A stretch of DNA of 64,000 nt from Streptomyces sp. DSM 110735 (GCF_016482685.1 NZ_JACYHF010000010.1:173007-237006); one strand, 5' to 3'; counted from the stretch's first letter, positions 41,818 to 51,318 are shown. Numbers and translations are program-made. The notes: generated by a model from the sequence alone, not told the origin.

Positions 41818-43227
41818 TCAGAAGAGCTTGCCGGGGTTGAGGATGCCGAGCGGGTCGAAGACGTCCTTCACCGCGCGCTGCATCTCGACCCCGACGGGTC
41901 CGATCTCCCGGGCCAGCCACTCCTTCTTCAGCACCCCCACCCCGTGCTCCCCGGTGATGGTGCCGCCGAGTTCGAGTCCGAGCGCCATGATCTCGTCGAA
42001 GGACTCGCGGGCGCGGCGGGACTCGTCGGGGTCGAGGGCGTCGAAGCAGACGGTGGGGTGGGTGTTGCCGTCGCCCGCGTGCGCGCAGAGCCCGATGGTG
42101 AGGTCGTACGCGGCGGCGATCCGCTCGACCCCGGCGAGCATCTCGCCGAGCCGGGAGCGGGGCACGCACACGTCGTCGATCATCGTCGTGCCCTTGACCG
42201 CCTCCAGCGCGGTCAGCGAGAGCCGCCGGGCCTGGAGGAGGAGTTCGGACTCGGCGGCGTCCTCGGCGGGCACCACCTGGGTGGCGCCCGCCTCCTCGCA
42301 CAGCGCGCCGAGGGCGGCGAGGTCGGCGGCGGGGTCCGGGGTGTCGAAGGCGGCGAGCAGCAGCGCCTCGGTGGTCTCGGGCAGTCCCATGCGGGCGAAG
42401 TCGTTGACCGCCTTGACGGTCGTACGGTCCATCAGCTCCAGGAGGGACGGCACGTGTCCGCCCGCCATGATCCGGCACACCGCGTCGCAGGCGTCGGCCG
42501 CCGAGGCGAACTCGGCGGCCAGCACCAGTTGCGCGGGCGGCTTGGGGCGCAGACCGAGCACGGCGCGTACGACGATGCCGAGCGAGCCCTCGGAGCCGAC
42601 GAACAGCCGGGTGAGGTCGTACCCGGCGACGCCCTTGGCGGTGCGGCGCCCGGTGGACATGAGCCTGCCGTCGGCGAGGACGACGTCGAGCCCGAGGACG
42701 TACTCGGCGGTGACCCCGTACTTGACGCAGCACAGCCCGCCCGAGGCGGTGCCGATGTTGCCGCCGATGGTGCAGGTCTCCCAACTGGAGGGGTCCGGCG
42801 GGTAGTACAGACCGTGTTCGCCGACGGCGCGGGAGAGCGTGGCGTTGACGACGCCGGGCTCGACGACGGCGACCCGGTCCACGGGGTTGATCTCCAGGAT
42901 GCGGTCCATCTTCGTGAGGGACAGCACGACGCACCCCTCGGAGGCGTTGGCCGCGCCGGAGAGCCCGGTGCGCGCCCCCTGCGGGACGACCGGCACGCGC
43001 AGCTCGGTGGCGGTGCGCATGACGTGCTGGACCTGTTCGACGGTCCGGGGCAGTACGACGACGGCTGGTGTTCCGGCGGGGCAGAAGCTCGCCATGTCGT
43101 TGGCGTAGGAGACGGTGACCTCGGGGTCGGTGAGCACGGCCTCGGCGGGCAGCCCCGCGAGGAGCCGGTCGGTGAGGCTGCCGACGGTCATGGTGTCGTC
43201 GTCGCGGGGCGCTTCGATACGGCTCAT
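41818..43227 (-). CDS. FAD-linked oxidase, glycolate oxidase GlcD type
   Basis: A 469-residue flavoprotein from ATG 43227. The N-terminal PP-loop FAD-binding domain shows VVLPRTVEQVQHVMRTA, VPQGARTGLSGAAN and IGGNIGTASGGLCCVKYG. The C-terminal FAD-oxidase domain has THPTVCFD, LELGGTITGEHGVGVLKK (the conserved GEHG histidine) and DVFDPLGILNPGKLF. It is convergent with ssgG, whose stop is 23 bases away. The substrate is a 2-hydroxy acid by family, such as glycolate or lactate. Confidence 0.93.
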   Translation of the reverse strand: MSRIEAPRDDDTMTVGSLTDRLLAGLPAEAVLTDPEVTVSYANDMASFCPAGTPAVVVLPRTVEQVQHVMRTATELRVPVVPQGARTGLSGAANASEGCVVLSLTKMDRILEINPVDRVAVVEPGVVNATLSRAVGEHGLYYPPDPSSWETCTIGGNIGTASGGLCCVKYGVTAEYVLGLDVVLADGRLMSTGRRTAKGVAGYDLTRLFVGSEGSLGIVVRAVLGLRPKPPAQLVLAAEFASAADACDAVCRIMAGGHVPSLLELMDRTTVKAVNDFARMGLPETTEALLLAAFDTPDPAADLAALGALCEEAGATQVVPAEDAAESELLLQARRLSLTALEAVKGTTMIDDVCVPRSRLGEMLAGVERIAAAYDLTIGLCAHAGDGNTHPTVCFDALDPDESRRARESFDEIMALGLELGGTITGEHGVGVLKKEWLAREIGPVGVEMQRAVKDVFDPLGILNPGKLF

Positions 43228-43324
43228 GATCCGAGCGTCGCACTCGGGGCCATCGGTGTGAACCCCGCACGCGCCGCCCTTGAGCCACCCGGATGCGCTT
43301 GTCATATTGACGCACAGTTGCCGC

Positions 43325-44800
43325 ATGGAGAAGCGACAGTACGGGCACGCCGGTCCCGGTACGTCCCTGGTGGCCGAGTCCGCGCCGCGCCGTCGGCGGC
43401 GGTGGCCCCGGCGGCTGCTGGCCGTCGCGCTGGTGAGCGGGGCGGCGGCGGGGGCGGTCCTCGCCCTGCCGCCCACCGGTCCCCGGCCGCGCGAGCAGCG
43501 TCCCCCGGCTCCGGCGCCGGGTCCCCGGGCGATGGCGCTGACGGCGGTCACCACCGGGCTGCCCGCCGCGCTGCCCCAGCTCACGGAGCTGATCGCCCGG
43601 CAGGAGAGTGCGGTGCGGCAGCACCCCGCCGACGCGGGAGCCTGGGCGGCGCTGGGCGCGGCGTACGTGGCGCGGGGGCGGCAGACGGCCGACGCGGCGG
43701 ACTTCCCGAAGGCGGAGCGGGCGCTGAACACCTCGCTCCAGGTGAGGAGCACCCGGAACGCGGAGGCGCTCGGCGCGCTCACGGCGCTGGCCAACGCGCG
43801 CCGGGACTTCCCCGCGGCGAAGCGGTACGGCGAGCAGGCGCTGAAGCTGACGCCGAAGCGCTGGTCGGCGTATCCGCCGCTGATCGACGCGTACAACGGG
43901 CTCGGTGACTACACCAGGGCACGGAGCACCCTCGACAAGCTGATGGCGCTGCGCACCTCCCCGGCCGAGCGACCCGCGGTGATGGCGCGGGCGGCCGCCG
44001 TGTACCGGGACCGGGGCTGGCGCGAGGACGCGGTGGCGCAGTTGACGGACGCGGCGGCTTCCGCCGGTACGCCCGCCGAGCAGGCGGCGTGGCTGGCCGG
44101 GGTCGGGCAGTTGGCGTGGGAGCGGGGCGACCGGGACGACGCGCTGCGGCACTTCGAGGCGGCGCTGCGGCTCGACCCGGCGCAGGGTACGGCGGCGGCG
44201 GGGCGGGCGCGGACGCTGGCCGCGCTGGGCCGCACCGACCAGGCGCTGACCGCGTACCGCGACGCCCTCGCCAAGCAGCCGGACCCCCGGACCGCCCTGG
44301 AATTCGGGGAGTTGTACGAGTCGCTGGGTCGCGCGCAGGACGCCGAGAAGCAGTACGCGGCGGTACGGACGCTGTCCGCGCGGGCCGCCTCCGGCGGGGT
44401 CGACGAGGAGCTGGTGCTCGGGCGCCTGGAGGCGGACCACGGCGACCCGGACGAGGCGGTGACCCGGCTGCGCGCGGAGTGGAAGCGCCAGCCCGGCATC
44501 GAGGTGGCCGACGCGCTGGGCTGGGCGCTGCACCGGGCGGGCGACGAGGAGGAGGCGCTGAAGTACGCGACCGTCGCGACGGACAAGGCGAAGGGCGGCG
44601 GGGTGCGCAGTTCCCTCCACGCCTTCCACCGGGGCATGATCGAGCGGGAGTTGGGACATGTGGGGCTCGCCCGGCGGCAGTTGTCGGACGCGCTGCTTGT
44701 GAACCCGTACTTCTCGCCGGTGTGGGCGCCCGAGGCGCGGCGGGCGGTGGCGGGGCTGGGCGACCCGGAGGACGGGACGCTGCCGGAGGACGCGCTGTAG
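43325..44800 (+). CDS. Tetratricopeptide-repeat protein with N-terminal membrane anchor
   Basis: A 491-residue protein from ATG 43325. A basic start (RRRRRWPRR) precedes a hydrophobic anchor (LLAVALVSGAAAGAVLAL, about residues 31-48) and a Pro-rich linker. At least eight TPR-like 34-residue helical pairs follow, for example AWAALGAAYVARGRQTADAA, WLAGVGQLAWERGDRDDALR and ALGWALHRAGDEEEALKYAT. TPR proteins serve as scaffolds, here probably at the outer face of the membrane. No enzyme domain is visible. The transcript ends at the hairpin 44809-44846. Confidence 0.88.
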   Translation: MEKRQYGHAGPGTSLVAESAPRRRRRWPRRLLAVALVSGAAAGAVLALPPTGPRPREQRPPAPAPGPRAMALTAVTTGLPAALPQLTELIARQESAVRQHPADAGAWAALGAAYVARGRQTADAADFPKAERALNTSLQVRSTRNAEALGALTALANARRDFPAAKRYGEQALKLTPKRWSAYPPLIDAYNGLGDYTRARSTLDKLMALRTSPAERPAVMARAAAVYRDRGWREDAVAQLTDAAASAGTPAEQAAWLAGVGQLAWERGDRDDALRHFEAALRLDPAQGTAAAGRARTLAALGRTDQALTAYRDALAKQPDPRTALEFGELYESLGRAQDAEKQYAAVRTLSARAASGGVDEELVLGRLEADHGDPDEAVTRLRAEWKRQPGIEVADALGWALHRAGDEEEALKYATVATDKAKGGGVRSSLHAFHRGMIERELGHVGLARRQLSDALLVNPYFSPVWAPEARRAVAGLGDPEDGTLPEDAL

Positions 44801-44808
44801 CCAGTGGT

Positions 44809-44846
44809 GGGGGCGCCGACCTCTCGAAGCAGCTTGCGGCGCCCCC
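44809..44846. terminator. Bidirectional terminator between TPR gene and hppD
   Basis: GGGGGCGCCG (44809-44818) pairs with CGGCGCCCCC (44837-44846), a 10-bp stem over an 18-base loop, between convergent stops at 44800 and 44854. Confidence 0.7.
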
Positions 44847-44853
44847 AACTCGC

Positions 44854-45999
44854 CTACAGGTTCCCGCGCTTGGCCTGCTCCCGCTCGATCGCCTCGAACA
44901 GCGCCTTGAAGTTGCCCTTGCCGAAGCCCATCGAGCCGTGGCGCTCGATGAGTTCGAAGAACACGGTCGGCTTGTCCTGGACCGGCTTGGTGAAGATCTG
45001 CAGCAGGTAGCCGTCCTCGTCGCGGTCGGCGAGGATCTTCAGCTCGCGCAGGGTCTCGATCGGCACGCGGGTGTCGCCGACCCACTCGCCGAGGGTGTCG
45101 TAGTAGGAGTCCGGGGTGTCGAGGAACTGGACTCCGGCCGCGCGCATGGTGCGGACGGTGCGCACGATGTCGTTGGTGTTCAGCGCGATGTGCTGGACGC
45201 CCGCGCCGCCGTAGAACTCCAGGTACTCGTCGATCTGGGACTTCTTCTTGCCGACGGCGGGCTCGTTGATCGGGAACTTGACCTTGAGGGTGCCGTCCGC
45301 GACCACCTTGGACATCAGCGCGCTGTACTCGGTGGCGATGTCGTCGCCCACGAACTCCTTCATGTTCGTGAAGCCCATGACCTTGTTGTAGAACTCCACC
45401 CACTCGTTCATGCGGCCGAGTTCGACGTTGCCGACGCAGTGGTCCACGGCCTGGAAGGTGCGCTGGGCGGGCGGCGCGACGATCGGCTCGGCGGCGGCGT
45501 ACCCGGGCAGGTACGGACCGTCGTAGCCGGAGCGCTCGACCAGGGTGTGGCGGGTCTCGCCGTAGGTGGAGATGGCGGCGAGGACGACGGTGCCGTGCTC
45601 GTCCTTCACCTCGTACGGCTCGGTGACCGGGCGGGCGCCGTGCTCGACGGCGTAGGCGAAGGCGGCGCGGGCGTCGGGGACCTCGATGGCGAGGTCGACG
45701 ACGCCGTCCCCGTGCTCGGCGACGTGCCGGGCGAGGAACTCGCCCCACGGGGTGCTGGGCTTGATCACCGAGGTGAGCACGAAGCGGGCGGAGCCGTTCT
45801 CCAGGACGTAACTCGCGGTCTCCCGGCTGCCGTTCTCCGGTCCGGAGTAGGCGACCAGGGTCATGCCGAAGGCGGTGGAGTAGTAGTGCGCGGCCTGCTT
45901 GGCGTTGCCCACGGCGAAGACGACCGCGTCCATTCCCTTGACCGGGAAGGGGTCGGCCTGCCGGGCGGTGTCGGGAGTGTGGTCTGTGGTCTGCGTCAT
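44854..45999 (-). CDS. hppD: 4-hydroxyphenylpyruvate dioxygenase
   Basis: A 381-residue Fe(II) enzyme converting 4-hydroxyphenylpyruvate to homogentisate in tyrosine catabolism. It starts at ATG 45999. Iron ligands are visible in the VDHCVGNVELG His, the GVQHIALNTNDIVRTV His and the VFFELIERHGSMGFG Glu near the C-terminus. The Phe/Asn-rich C-terminal helix (GFGKGNFKALFEAIEREQ) that closes the active site is present. It is divergent from an Lrp/AsnC regulator, with an inverted-repeat operator between them, implying that the regulator senses tyrosine or a related acid (inference). Confidence 0.96.
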   Translation of the reverse strand: MTQTTDHTPDTARQADPFPVKGMDAVVFAVGNAKQAAHYYSTAFGMTLVAYSGPENGSRETASYVLENGSARFVLTSVIKPSTPWGEFLARHVAEHGDGVVDLAIEVPDARAAFAYAVEHGARPVTEPYEVKDEHGTVVLAAISTYGETRHTLVERSGYDGPYLPGYAAAEPIVAPPAQRTFQAVDHCVGNVELGRMNEWVEFYNKVMGFTNMKEFVGDDIATEYSALMSKVVADGTLKVKFPINEPAVGKKKSQIDEYLEFYGGAGVQHIALNTNDIVRTVRTMRAAGVQFLDTPDSYYDTLGEWVGDTRVPIETLRELKILADRDEDGYLLQIFTKPVQDKPTVFFELIERHGSMGFGKGNFKALFEAIEREQAKRGNL

Positions 46000-46030
46000 A
46001 GCCGAAGGGTGGCTCCGGTCCGCAAGGTGC

Positions 46031-46080
46031 GCAATAGTTCGCGTATTGACTGGGCAGTCTGTTCAGCCGTACGGCCGTAC
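46031..46080. promoter_or_regulatory. Inverted repeats in the hppD / Lrp intergenic region
   Basis: CAATA and TATTG (46032-46036 and 46044-46048) flank GTTCGCG, making an Lrp-like spaced palindrome in the divergent promoter. A second perfect palindrome GTACGGCCGTAC lies at 46069-46080. Both lie within 100 bases of both starts. Confidence 0.55.
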
Positions 46081-46122
46081 CGGCGGACTTTCTGTACAGG
46101 ATGACCATCCCGGGAGGGCGTC

Positions 46123-46599
46123 GTGGCGATCGATCATCTGGACGGCCGGATCATCGTGCTGCTTGCCGAGGAGCCGCGCATCGGTGTGCTGGAGATGTCC
46201 CGCCGTCTGGGGGTGGCCCGGGGTACGGCGCAGGCGCGCCTGGACCGGCTGCGGGCGGGCGGGGTGATCCGCGGCTTCGGTCCGCAGGTGGACCCGGCGG
46301 CTCTCGGCTACCCGGTCACCGCCTTCGCGACCCTCCAGATCCGCCAGGGCCGGGGACCGGACGTACGAGCCCACCTCACGGGCGTCCCCGAGGTCCTGGA
46401 GCTGCTGACGACGACGGGCACCGGTGACATGCTCTGCCGCCTGGTCGCCCGCTCCAACGCCGATCTGCAACGCGTGATCGACCGGGTGGTGGGGTTCGAG
46501 GGGATCGAGCGGGCGTCGACGACGATCGTGATGGAGACGCCGGTGCCGCTGCGGATCATCCCGCTGGTGGAGCAGGCGGCGGGGGAAGCGCCGGGCTAG
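46123..46599 (+). CDS. Lrp/AsnC family transcriptional regulator
   Basis: A 158-residue regulator from GTG 46123 with GGGAGGG upstream. The N-terminal winged helix is at residues 4-50 (LDGRIIVLLAEEPRIGVLEM, then SRRLGVARGTAQARLDRL). The RAM/ligand domain follows (YPVTAFATLQIRQGRGPDVR, GTGDMLCRLVARSNADLQRV). It is divergent from hppD and very likely controls it, as Lrp-type regulators commonly act on an adjacent amino-acid gene. Length is typical. Confidence 0.93.
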   Translation: MAIDHLDGRIIVLLAEEPRIGVLEMSRRLGVARGTAQARLDRLRAGGVIRGFGPQVDPAALGYPVTAFATLQIRQGRGPDVRAHLTGVPEVLELLTTTGTGDMLCRLVARSNADLQRVIDRVVGFEGIERASTTIVMETPVPLRIIPLVEQAAGEAPG

Positions 46600-46612
46600 G
46601 GGGCGTCTCCTC

Positions 46613-47410
46613 TCAACAACTGGGGATCTTCCCCTTGCCCTTCTCCAGGGCGACCAGGGAGTTCACGGCGCCCTTGAGGTCGGTGACCGCGACGAGGCGC
46701 AGCCCCTTGGGCAGCTCCGCCTTGGCGTCCGCGCACTCGGCCTTCGGCACCAGGAAGACAGTGGCGCCGTCGCGCCGGGCGGCCCGCGTCTTCAGCGGCA
46801 CCCCGCCGACCGCGCCGACCTTGCCGTCCGCGTCGATGGTGCCGGTGCCCGCGACGGTACGACCGCCGGTCAGGTCGCCGCCGCTGCCGTCGCCCTCCAG
46901 CTTGTCCACGATGCCGAGCGTGAAGAGCAGCCCGGCGCTGGGTCCGCCGACGTTGGCGAGCCGCAGGTCGACCTTCACGTGGTCGGGGTCCAGGTGCAGA
47001 TAGTTCAGCGCGGCGTCGGTGGCGGCGTTCTGGGACTCCTGCATCTGCGCGGAGTTGTGCTTCTCGATCTCCTTGAGGGAGTTGCCGGTCGGATACACCG
47101 AGCCGTACGGCATGACGGCGCGGTCGGTCCGGAACCAGTTGTCCACGACGTCCCCGAGGCTGACGCGCGCGTCCGGCGAGGTCGCCTCGATGGTCGTCAT
47201 CCGCAGCTCACCGCTGGTCTTCCTGACCGGCGCCCCGGACACGGTGATCACCGGCGTCCCGTGGTTCTTCCCCAGCACGTTCGCCGTCATCCCCGGCTGC
47301 GCCACCGCGAACGGCAACGGCGCGACCGCCACCGTGACGATCAGCCCGACCACGGGCACAGCACACACGGCAACGGCCTGAAGACGCGAGAGACGAGAAA
47401 ACACGCCCAC
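46613..47410 (-). CDS. Secreted Lon-like (S16) protease domain protein, YlbL type
   Basis: A 265-residue protein from GTG 47410. An N-terminal membrane segment (AVAVCAVPVVGLIVTVAVA) puts the rest outside the cell. The Lon proteolytic domain carries Ser in RLANVGGPSAGLLFTLGIVD and Lys in IDADGKVGAVGGVPLKTRAA, the expected Ser-Lys dyad. The PDZ domain often found in the YlbL/SdrC group is short or degenerate here. It is convergent with the Lrp regulator gene with 13 bases between stops. Confidence 0.88.
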   Translation of the reverse strand: MGVFSRLSRLQAVAVCAVPVVGLIVTVAVAPLPFAVAQPGMTANVLGKNHGTPVITVSGAPVRKTSGELRMTTIEATSPDARVSLGDVVDNWFRTDRAVMPYGSVYPTGNSLKEIEKHNSAQMQESQNAATDAALNYLHLDPDHVKVDLRLANVGGPSAGLLFTLGIVDKLEGDGSGGDLTGGRTVAGTGTIDADGKVGAVGGVPLKTRAARRDGATVFLVPKAECADAKAELPKGLRLVAVTDLKGAVNSLVALEKGKGKIPSC

Positions 47411-47956
47411 AATCTAACGCGCCGGGTGGGGTGGGGCGGGGGCGGCTCCGGGTGGAGGTGGGGTTGATGGGGCGGTACGTCGGCTGGGGCGGGGAGACCT
47501 GAGGGCGGACGGCCGGACCGGGGGCGGTAGCGGGAGCGAGCCCGTGACCGGGAGCGGATTCGGAGCGGGCCCAGTGGGCGCCGGAGCCACTCGGCGCACC
47601 TGCCGGGCTGCCGGGGCTCCGGAGGGGCGGGCCGGGGCGAACGACGCGAGGGGCGGGGACCGGGGCGCGAGTCGGTACCGCTCCGCATGCCTGCCGGGCA
47701 GGCGGCCTGGCGACGGGTGACGCGAACGGGGGCGGACCCAGGCCGGGCGCCGGAACCACGCCGCATACCTGTCGGGGCAACGCACCACGCCAACAGGCGG
47801 AGTCGGGCACGTCGATGACGCGGCGCAGCCTGAACCGGGCACGGCAGCCGGAGTCGGCATCCCTCAGCCGCACCCGCGGACAGCGCGCGCCGGACCGCGC
47901 GGCGCGGGCGACAGGGCCCCCGAAGGCACGGGTCGAACCGAGCGGCGCGCCCCGCG
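47411..47956. repeat. Long intergenic region with degenerate tandem repeats
   Basis: No convincing gene lies in these 546 bases; several overlapping frames stay open only because of high GC. Three related blocks centred near 47597, 47687 and 47764 share (C/A)CCTG(C/T)CGGG(C/G) with neighbouring GCC(G/C)GA and CG(C/A)CCGCA segments, at 80-90 bp spacing. The blocks have drifted, so this looks like an old tandem duplication of noncoding or former coding DNA. Confidence 0.5.
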
Positions 47957-48607
47957 TCAGCGCAGCGCCTCGGAGATTTCCTGGGCTGCTTCCAGGACGC
48001 GGGGGCCGACGCGGTCGGGGATGGCGTCGGTGAGCATGACGACGCCGACGCTGCCTTCGAGACCGGTGACGCCGACCAGGGGGGCTGCCGCGCCGCTGGC
48101 TCCGGCTTCGAGTTCGCCGTGGGTGAGGGTGTAGCCGGGGTGGGCGGCGCGGGAGTGGCGGGCGGCGAGGATGGCCCTGCCCGCGGCGCCGCGGTCCAGG
48201 GAGTGGCGGAAGCCCGCGCGGTAGGCGACGTGGTAGTCGGTCCAGGTGGGCTCGACCACGGCGACGGCGAGCGCCTCGGTGCCGTCGACCAGGGTGAGGT
48301 GGGCGGTCGCCCCGATGTCCTCGGCGAGCGAGCGCAGCGCGGGGAGCGCGGCTTCCCGTACGAGGGGGTGCACCTGGCGTCCGAGGCGCAGTACTCCGAG
48401 CCCGACGCGGGCGCGTCCGCCGAGGTCGCGGCGTACCAGGGCGTGCTGTTCGAGCGTGGCGAGGAGGCGGTACACCACCGTCCGGTTCACTCCCAGCCGG
48501 GTGGACAGCTCGGTGACGGTCAGCCCGTGGTCCGTGTCGGCCAGCAGCTTGAGGACGCGCAGTCCCCGGTCGAGCGTCTGGGAGGTCTCCGCGGTCACGA
48601 CGCCCAC
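47957..48607 (-). CDS. IclR family transcriptional regulator
   Basis: A 216-residue regulator from GTG 48607 (an in-frame GTG nine bases on is also possible). The winged helix SQTLDRGLRVLKLLADTD, then LTVTELSTRLGVNRTVVYRL, is at residues 9-50. The C-terminal effector domain includes VLRLGRQVHPLVREAALPAL and the RHSLDRGAAGRAILAA block. Target genes are not evident: the neighbours are a repeat-rich gap and a helicase gene. Confidence 0.9.
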   Translation of the reverse strand: MGVVTAETSQTLDRGLRVLKLLADTDHGLTVTELSTRLGVNRTVVYRLLATLEQHALVRRDLGGRARVGLGVLRLGRQVHPLVREAALPALRSLAEDIGATAHLTLVDGTEALAVAVVEPTWTDYHVAYRAGFRHSLDRGAAGRAILAARHSRAAHPGYTLTHGELEAGASGAAAPLVGVTGLEGSVGVVMLTDAIPDRVGPRVLEAAQEISEALR

Positions 48608-49012
48608 TCCTTCGGCGGTGAGGTCGGCGCCCGCGAGCGACGACCGGCGCCGGGCGGATCCCGTCGGCGACGCGCTGCGAGGGCGCCGATCGGCAGGACG
48701 GCCCGGCGGCTCCGGACCCTGTCGCTTTCACGGCTGCGCTCCGCGGCGGCGCTGCCACGGGGCGTATGCGTAGCGGGACAGTAGCGAAGCGGGTTCGCTC
48801 AGCGGAAGGCTTCGTCCACAATCCGGGCGGGGAGTGGGGCGGGGTGGGTGTTTTGGCCGTGTATGGGTAGGCCGGAGAGGGACCCGGGGTTGTCCTTCAC
48901 GGGGTCCGGGGCGGAGCCCTACGGGGTCCGGGGCGGAGCCCCGTGAGTCCCGCTTCTCAGCGGACCGAGACGGATGGGCGGGTGGGACATCGTCGTCGAA
49001 CCCAGCGGAGCG
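48608..49012. repeat. Intergenic region with a 22-bp direct repeat
   Basis: No gene is present. ACGGGGTCCGGGGCGGAGCC, ending CT in one copy and CC in the other, occurs twice in tandem (48899-48920 and 48921-48942). The array ends CCCCGTG, so it can fold on itself. This motif is a familiar dispersed repeat in Streptomyces (from memory). Elsewhere the gap is ordinary GC-rich DNA. Confidence 0.7.
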
Positions 49013-50809
49013 TCACCTCATCCGCGTAGCCCACTCCTGCACCTTCTCGATCCGCTGCCTGAGCTGTCCCGCCGTAGCCTCCGCACTCGGCGGACCCCCG
49101 CACACCCGCCGCAGCTCGGTGTGGATCACCCCGTGCGGCTTGCCACTCTGGTGCACATACGCGCTCACCATCGTGTTGAGCTTCTTGCGGAGCTCCATCA
49201 TCTCCTTGTGGCTGACCACGGGGCGCCGCTCGGCGGGCAGCTCCAGCAGGTCCGCCTCGGCGTCCGGCTTCTTGCGGCTGTGCGCGATCTGCCGTGCCTG
49301 CCGCTTCTGGAGCAGCATCTGCACCTGGTCGGGCTCAAGAAGCCCCGGGATGCCCAGGTAGTCCTGCTCCTCCTCGCTCCCCGGATGCGCCTGCATGCCG
49401 AACTCGGCACCGTCGTACAGCACCCGGTCGAAGACCGCCTCGGACTCCAGCGCCTCGAAGGAGAACTGCTCCTGCTCGCCGGTGTCCTCGTCCTGCTGCT
49501 TGTTCGCCTCGTCCATCTCCTTCTCGGACTCGGCGTACGGGTCCTCCTCGCCCTGCTTCTTGGGCTTGTCGAGGGCGTGGTCCCGTTCCTTCTCCATCTC
49601 GTTGGCGAAGGTCAGCAGGTCGGGCACGGTCGGCAGGAACACGGACGCGGTCTCGCCGCGCCGCCGGGACCGTACGAAACGCCCGACCGCCTGCGCGAAG
49701 AACAGCGGCGTCGAGATCGTCGTCGCGTACACGCCCACCGCGAGCCGCGGCACGTCGACGCCCTCGGACACCATGCGGACCGCGACCATCCAGCGGTCGT
49801 CGCTCGCGCTGAAGTCGTCGATCCGCTTCGAGGCGCCGGTGTCGTCCGAGAGGACCAGCGTGGCCTTGGTGCCGGTGATCTCGCGGATGAGCTTGGCGTA
49901 GGCGCGGGCGGAGTCCTGGTCGGAGGCGATGACGAGCGCGCCCGCGTCCGGGATCGCCTTCCGGACCTCGGTGAGCCGCTGGTCGGCGGCGCGCAGCACG
50001 CTCGGCATCCACTCACCGCGCGGATCGAGCGCGGTGCGCCACGCCTGGCTGACCGCGTCCTTGGTCATCGGCTCACCGAGCCGCGCGGCGATCTCGTCGC
50101 CCGCCTTGGTGCGCCAGCGCATCTGACCGCTGTAGCTGAGGAAGATCACGGGGCGGACGACGTGGTCCGCGAGCGCGTTGCCGTAGCCGTAGGTGTAGTC
50201 GGCGGCGGAGCGCCGGATGCCGTCGTTGCCCTCCTCGTACGTCACGAAGGGGATCGGGTTGGTGTCCGAGCGGAACGGCGTACCGGTCAGCGCCAGGCGC
50301 CGGGTCGCGGGCTCGAACGCCTCCAGGCACGCCTCGCCCCAGGACTTGGAGTCACCGGCGTGATGGATCTCGTCCAGGATCACGAGCGTCTTGCGCTGCT
50401 CGGAGCGGTTGCGGTGCAGCATCGGGCGCACCCCGACACCGGCGTACGTCACGGCGACGCCGTGGTAGTCCTTGCCGACGGGACCCGCGCTGTACTCCGG
50501 GTCCAGCTTGATCCCTATCCGGGCCGCCGCCTCCGCCCACTGCTTCTTCAGGTGCTCGGTCGGCGCGACGACGGTCACCTGCTGCACGACATGGTGGTGC
50601 AGCAGCCAGGAAGCCAGCGTCAGCGCGAAGGTCGTCTTTCCTGCGCCGGGGGTGGCGACGGCGAGGAAGTCACGCGGCTGCTCCTGGATGTACTTGTCCA
50701 TCGCCCCCTGCTGCCAGGCACGCAGCTTGCTGGCGGTGCCCCAGGGGGCGCGGCCGGGGAAGGCGGGGGACAGATGGTGGGAGGCGGCTGAGGCGGCGGT
50801 GGTAGTCAC
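49013..50809 (-). CDS. DEAD/DEAH-box helicase
   Basis: A 598-residue superfamily 2 helicase. GTG 50809 is preferred over 50941, which would overlap the doc gene. Walker A is VATPGAGKTTFAL, motif II is VILDEIHHAGD (DEIH), motif III is LALTGTPFRSD, and the C-terminal RecA domain has MVSEGVDVPRLAVGVYATT and QAVGRFVRSRRRGE. An acidic linker (EEDPYAESEKEMDEANKQQD) follows. The DEIH box with this architecture resembles UvrB/RadD-like or restriction-type helicases, but no restriction partner is nearby. It is common in actinobacteria. Confidence 0.9.
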   Translation of the reverse strand: MTTTAASAASHHLSPAFPGRAPWGTASKLRAWQQGAMDKYIQEQPRDFLAVATPGAGKTTFALTLASWLLHHHVVQQVTVVAPTEHLKKQWAEAAARIGIKLDPEYSAGPVGKDYHGVAVTYAGVGVRPMLHRNRSEQRKTLVILDEIHHAGDSKSWGEACLEAFEPATRRLALTGTPFRSDTNPIPFVTYEEGNDGIRRSAADYTYGYGNALADHVVRPVIFLSYSGQMRWRTKAGDEIAARLGEPMTKDAVSQAWRTALDPRGEWMPSVLRAADQRLTEVRKAIPDAGALVIASDQDSARAYAKLIREITGTKATLVLSDDTGASKRIDDFSASDDRWMVAVRMVSEGVDVPRLAVGVYATTISTPLFFAQAVGRFVRSRRRGETASVFLPTVPDLLTFANEMEKERDHALDKPKKQGEEDPYAESEKEMDEANKQQDEDTGEQEQFSFEALESEAVFDRVLYDGAEFGMQAHPGSEEEQDYLGIPGLLEPDQVQMLLQKRQARQIAHSRKKPDAEADLLELPAERRPVVSHKEMMELRKKLNTMVSAYVHQSGKPHGVIHTELRRVCGGPPSAEATAGQLRQRIEKVQEWATRMR

Positions 50810-50937
50810 GGTCTCCGGGGTGGGGGCTGGGGGCGGCTCGACTACGAAGAACAACCGGGCCACCCTACCGGCGCGCAACCGCCCCCCGAGGGCGGACGAG
50901 GCGGACGCCGTCCCGGTTGGGACCGACGTCACATCGG

Positions 50938-51318
50938 TCACTCCGACAGGTCGCGCAGAGCCTCGGCGATGGCCTTGACCTCTTCCGTATCCCCCGTCGC
51001 CACAGCGATGACGAGCCGCTCGGCCGCGTCGATGTCCGGTCGCAACTGCACGTCGTTCATCGCCAGAAAGACGACGCAGGACACCCAGGCCGTGCGCTTG
51101 TTACCGTCGATGAAGGGGTGATTGATAGCCAGCGACTGCAGGAGCGCCGCCGCCTTCTCGAACAGGTCGGTGTACGCCTCCTGTCCGAACATCGAGGCTG
51201 AGGGGCGGTGCACGGCGGACTCCAGCAGCCCCAGGTCGCGTACGACGATGTCCTGGTCATCGACGGCACGCGCCGCGATGGCCAGGACATCCTCGGCCGA
51301 CAGATAGATGTACGTCAC
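50938..51318 (-). CDS. doc: Fic/Doc family toxin
   Basis: A 126-residue Fic-fold protein from GTG 51318, overlapping the antitoxin stop in a GTGA tetramer. The catalytic motif HPFIDGNKRTAW is intact at about residues 64-75. Doc of phage P1 phosphorylates EF-Tu, and other Fic proteins transfer AMP. The DLGLLESAVHRPSASMFG region matches Doc-type proteins. The pair with the small gene upstream forms a type II toxin-antitoxin module. Confidence 0.92.
   Translation of the reverse strand: MTYIYLSAEDVLAIAARAVDDQDIVVRDLGLLESAVHRPSASMFGQEAYTDLFEKAAALLQSLAINHPFIDGNKRTAWVSCVVFLAMNDVQLRPDIDAAERLVIAVATGDTEEVKAIAEALRDLSE

Noticed and set aside
41189..46108. A 1639-codon open frame on the minus strand
   Set aside because: It crosses ssgG, the oxidase, TPR and hppD genes in the wrong frame with Arg-rich composition, so it is a shadow.
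47208..48821. A 537-codon frame linking the Lon-like and IclR genes
   Set aside because: It is Arg/Pro-rich throughout and runs in a different frame over both true genes.
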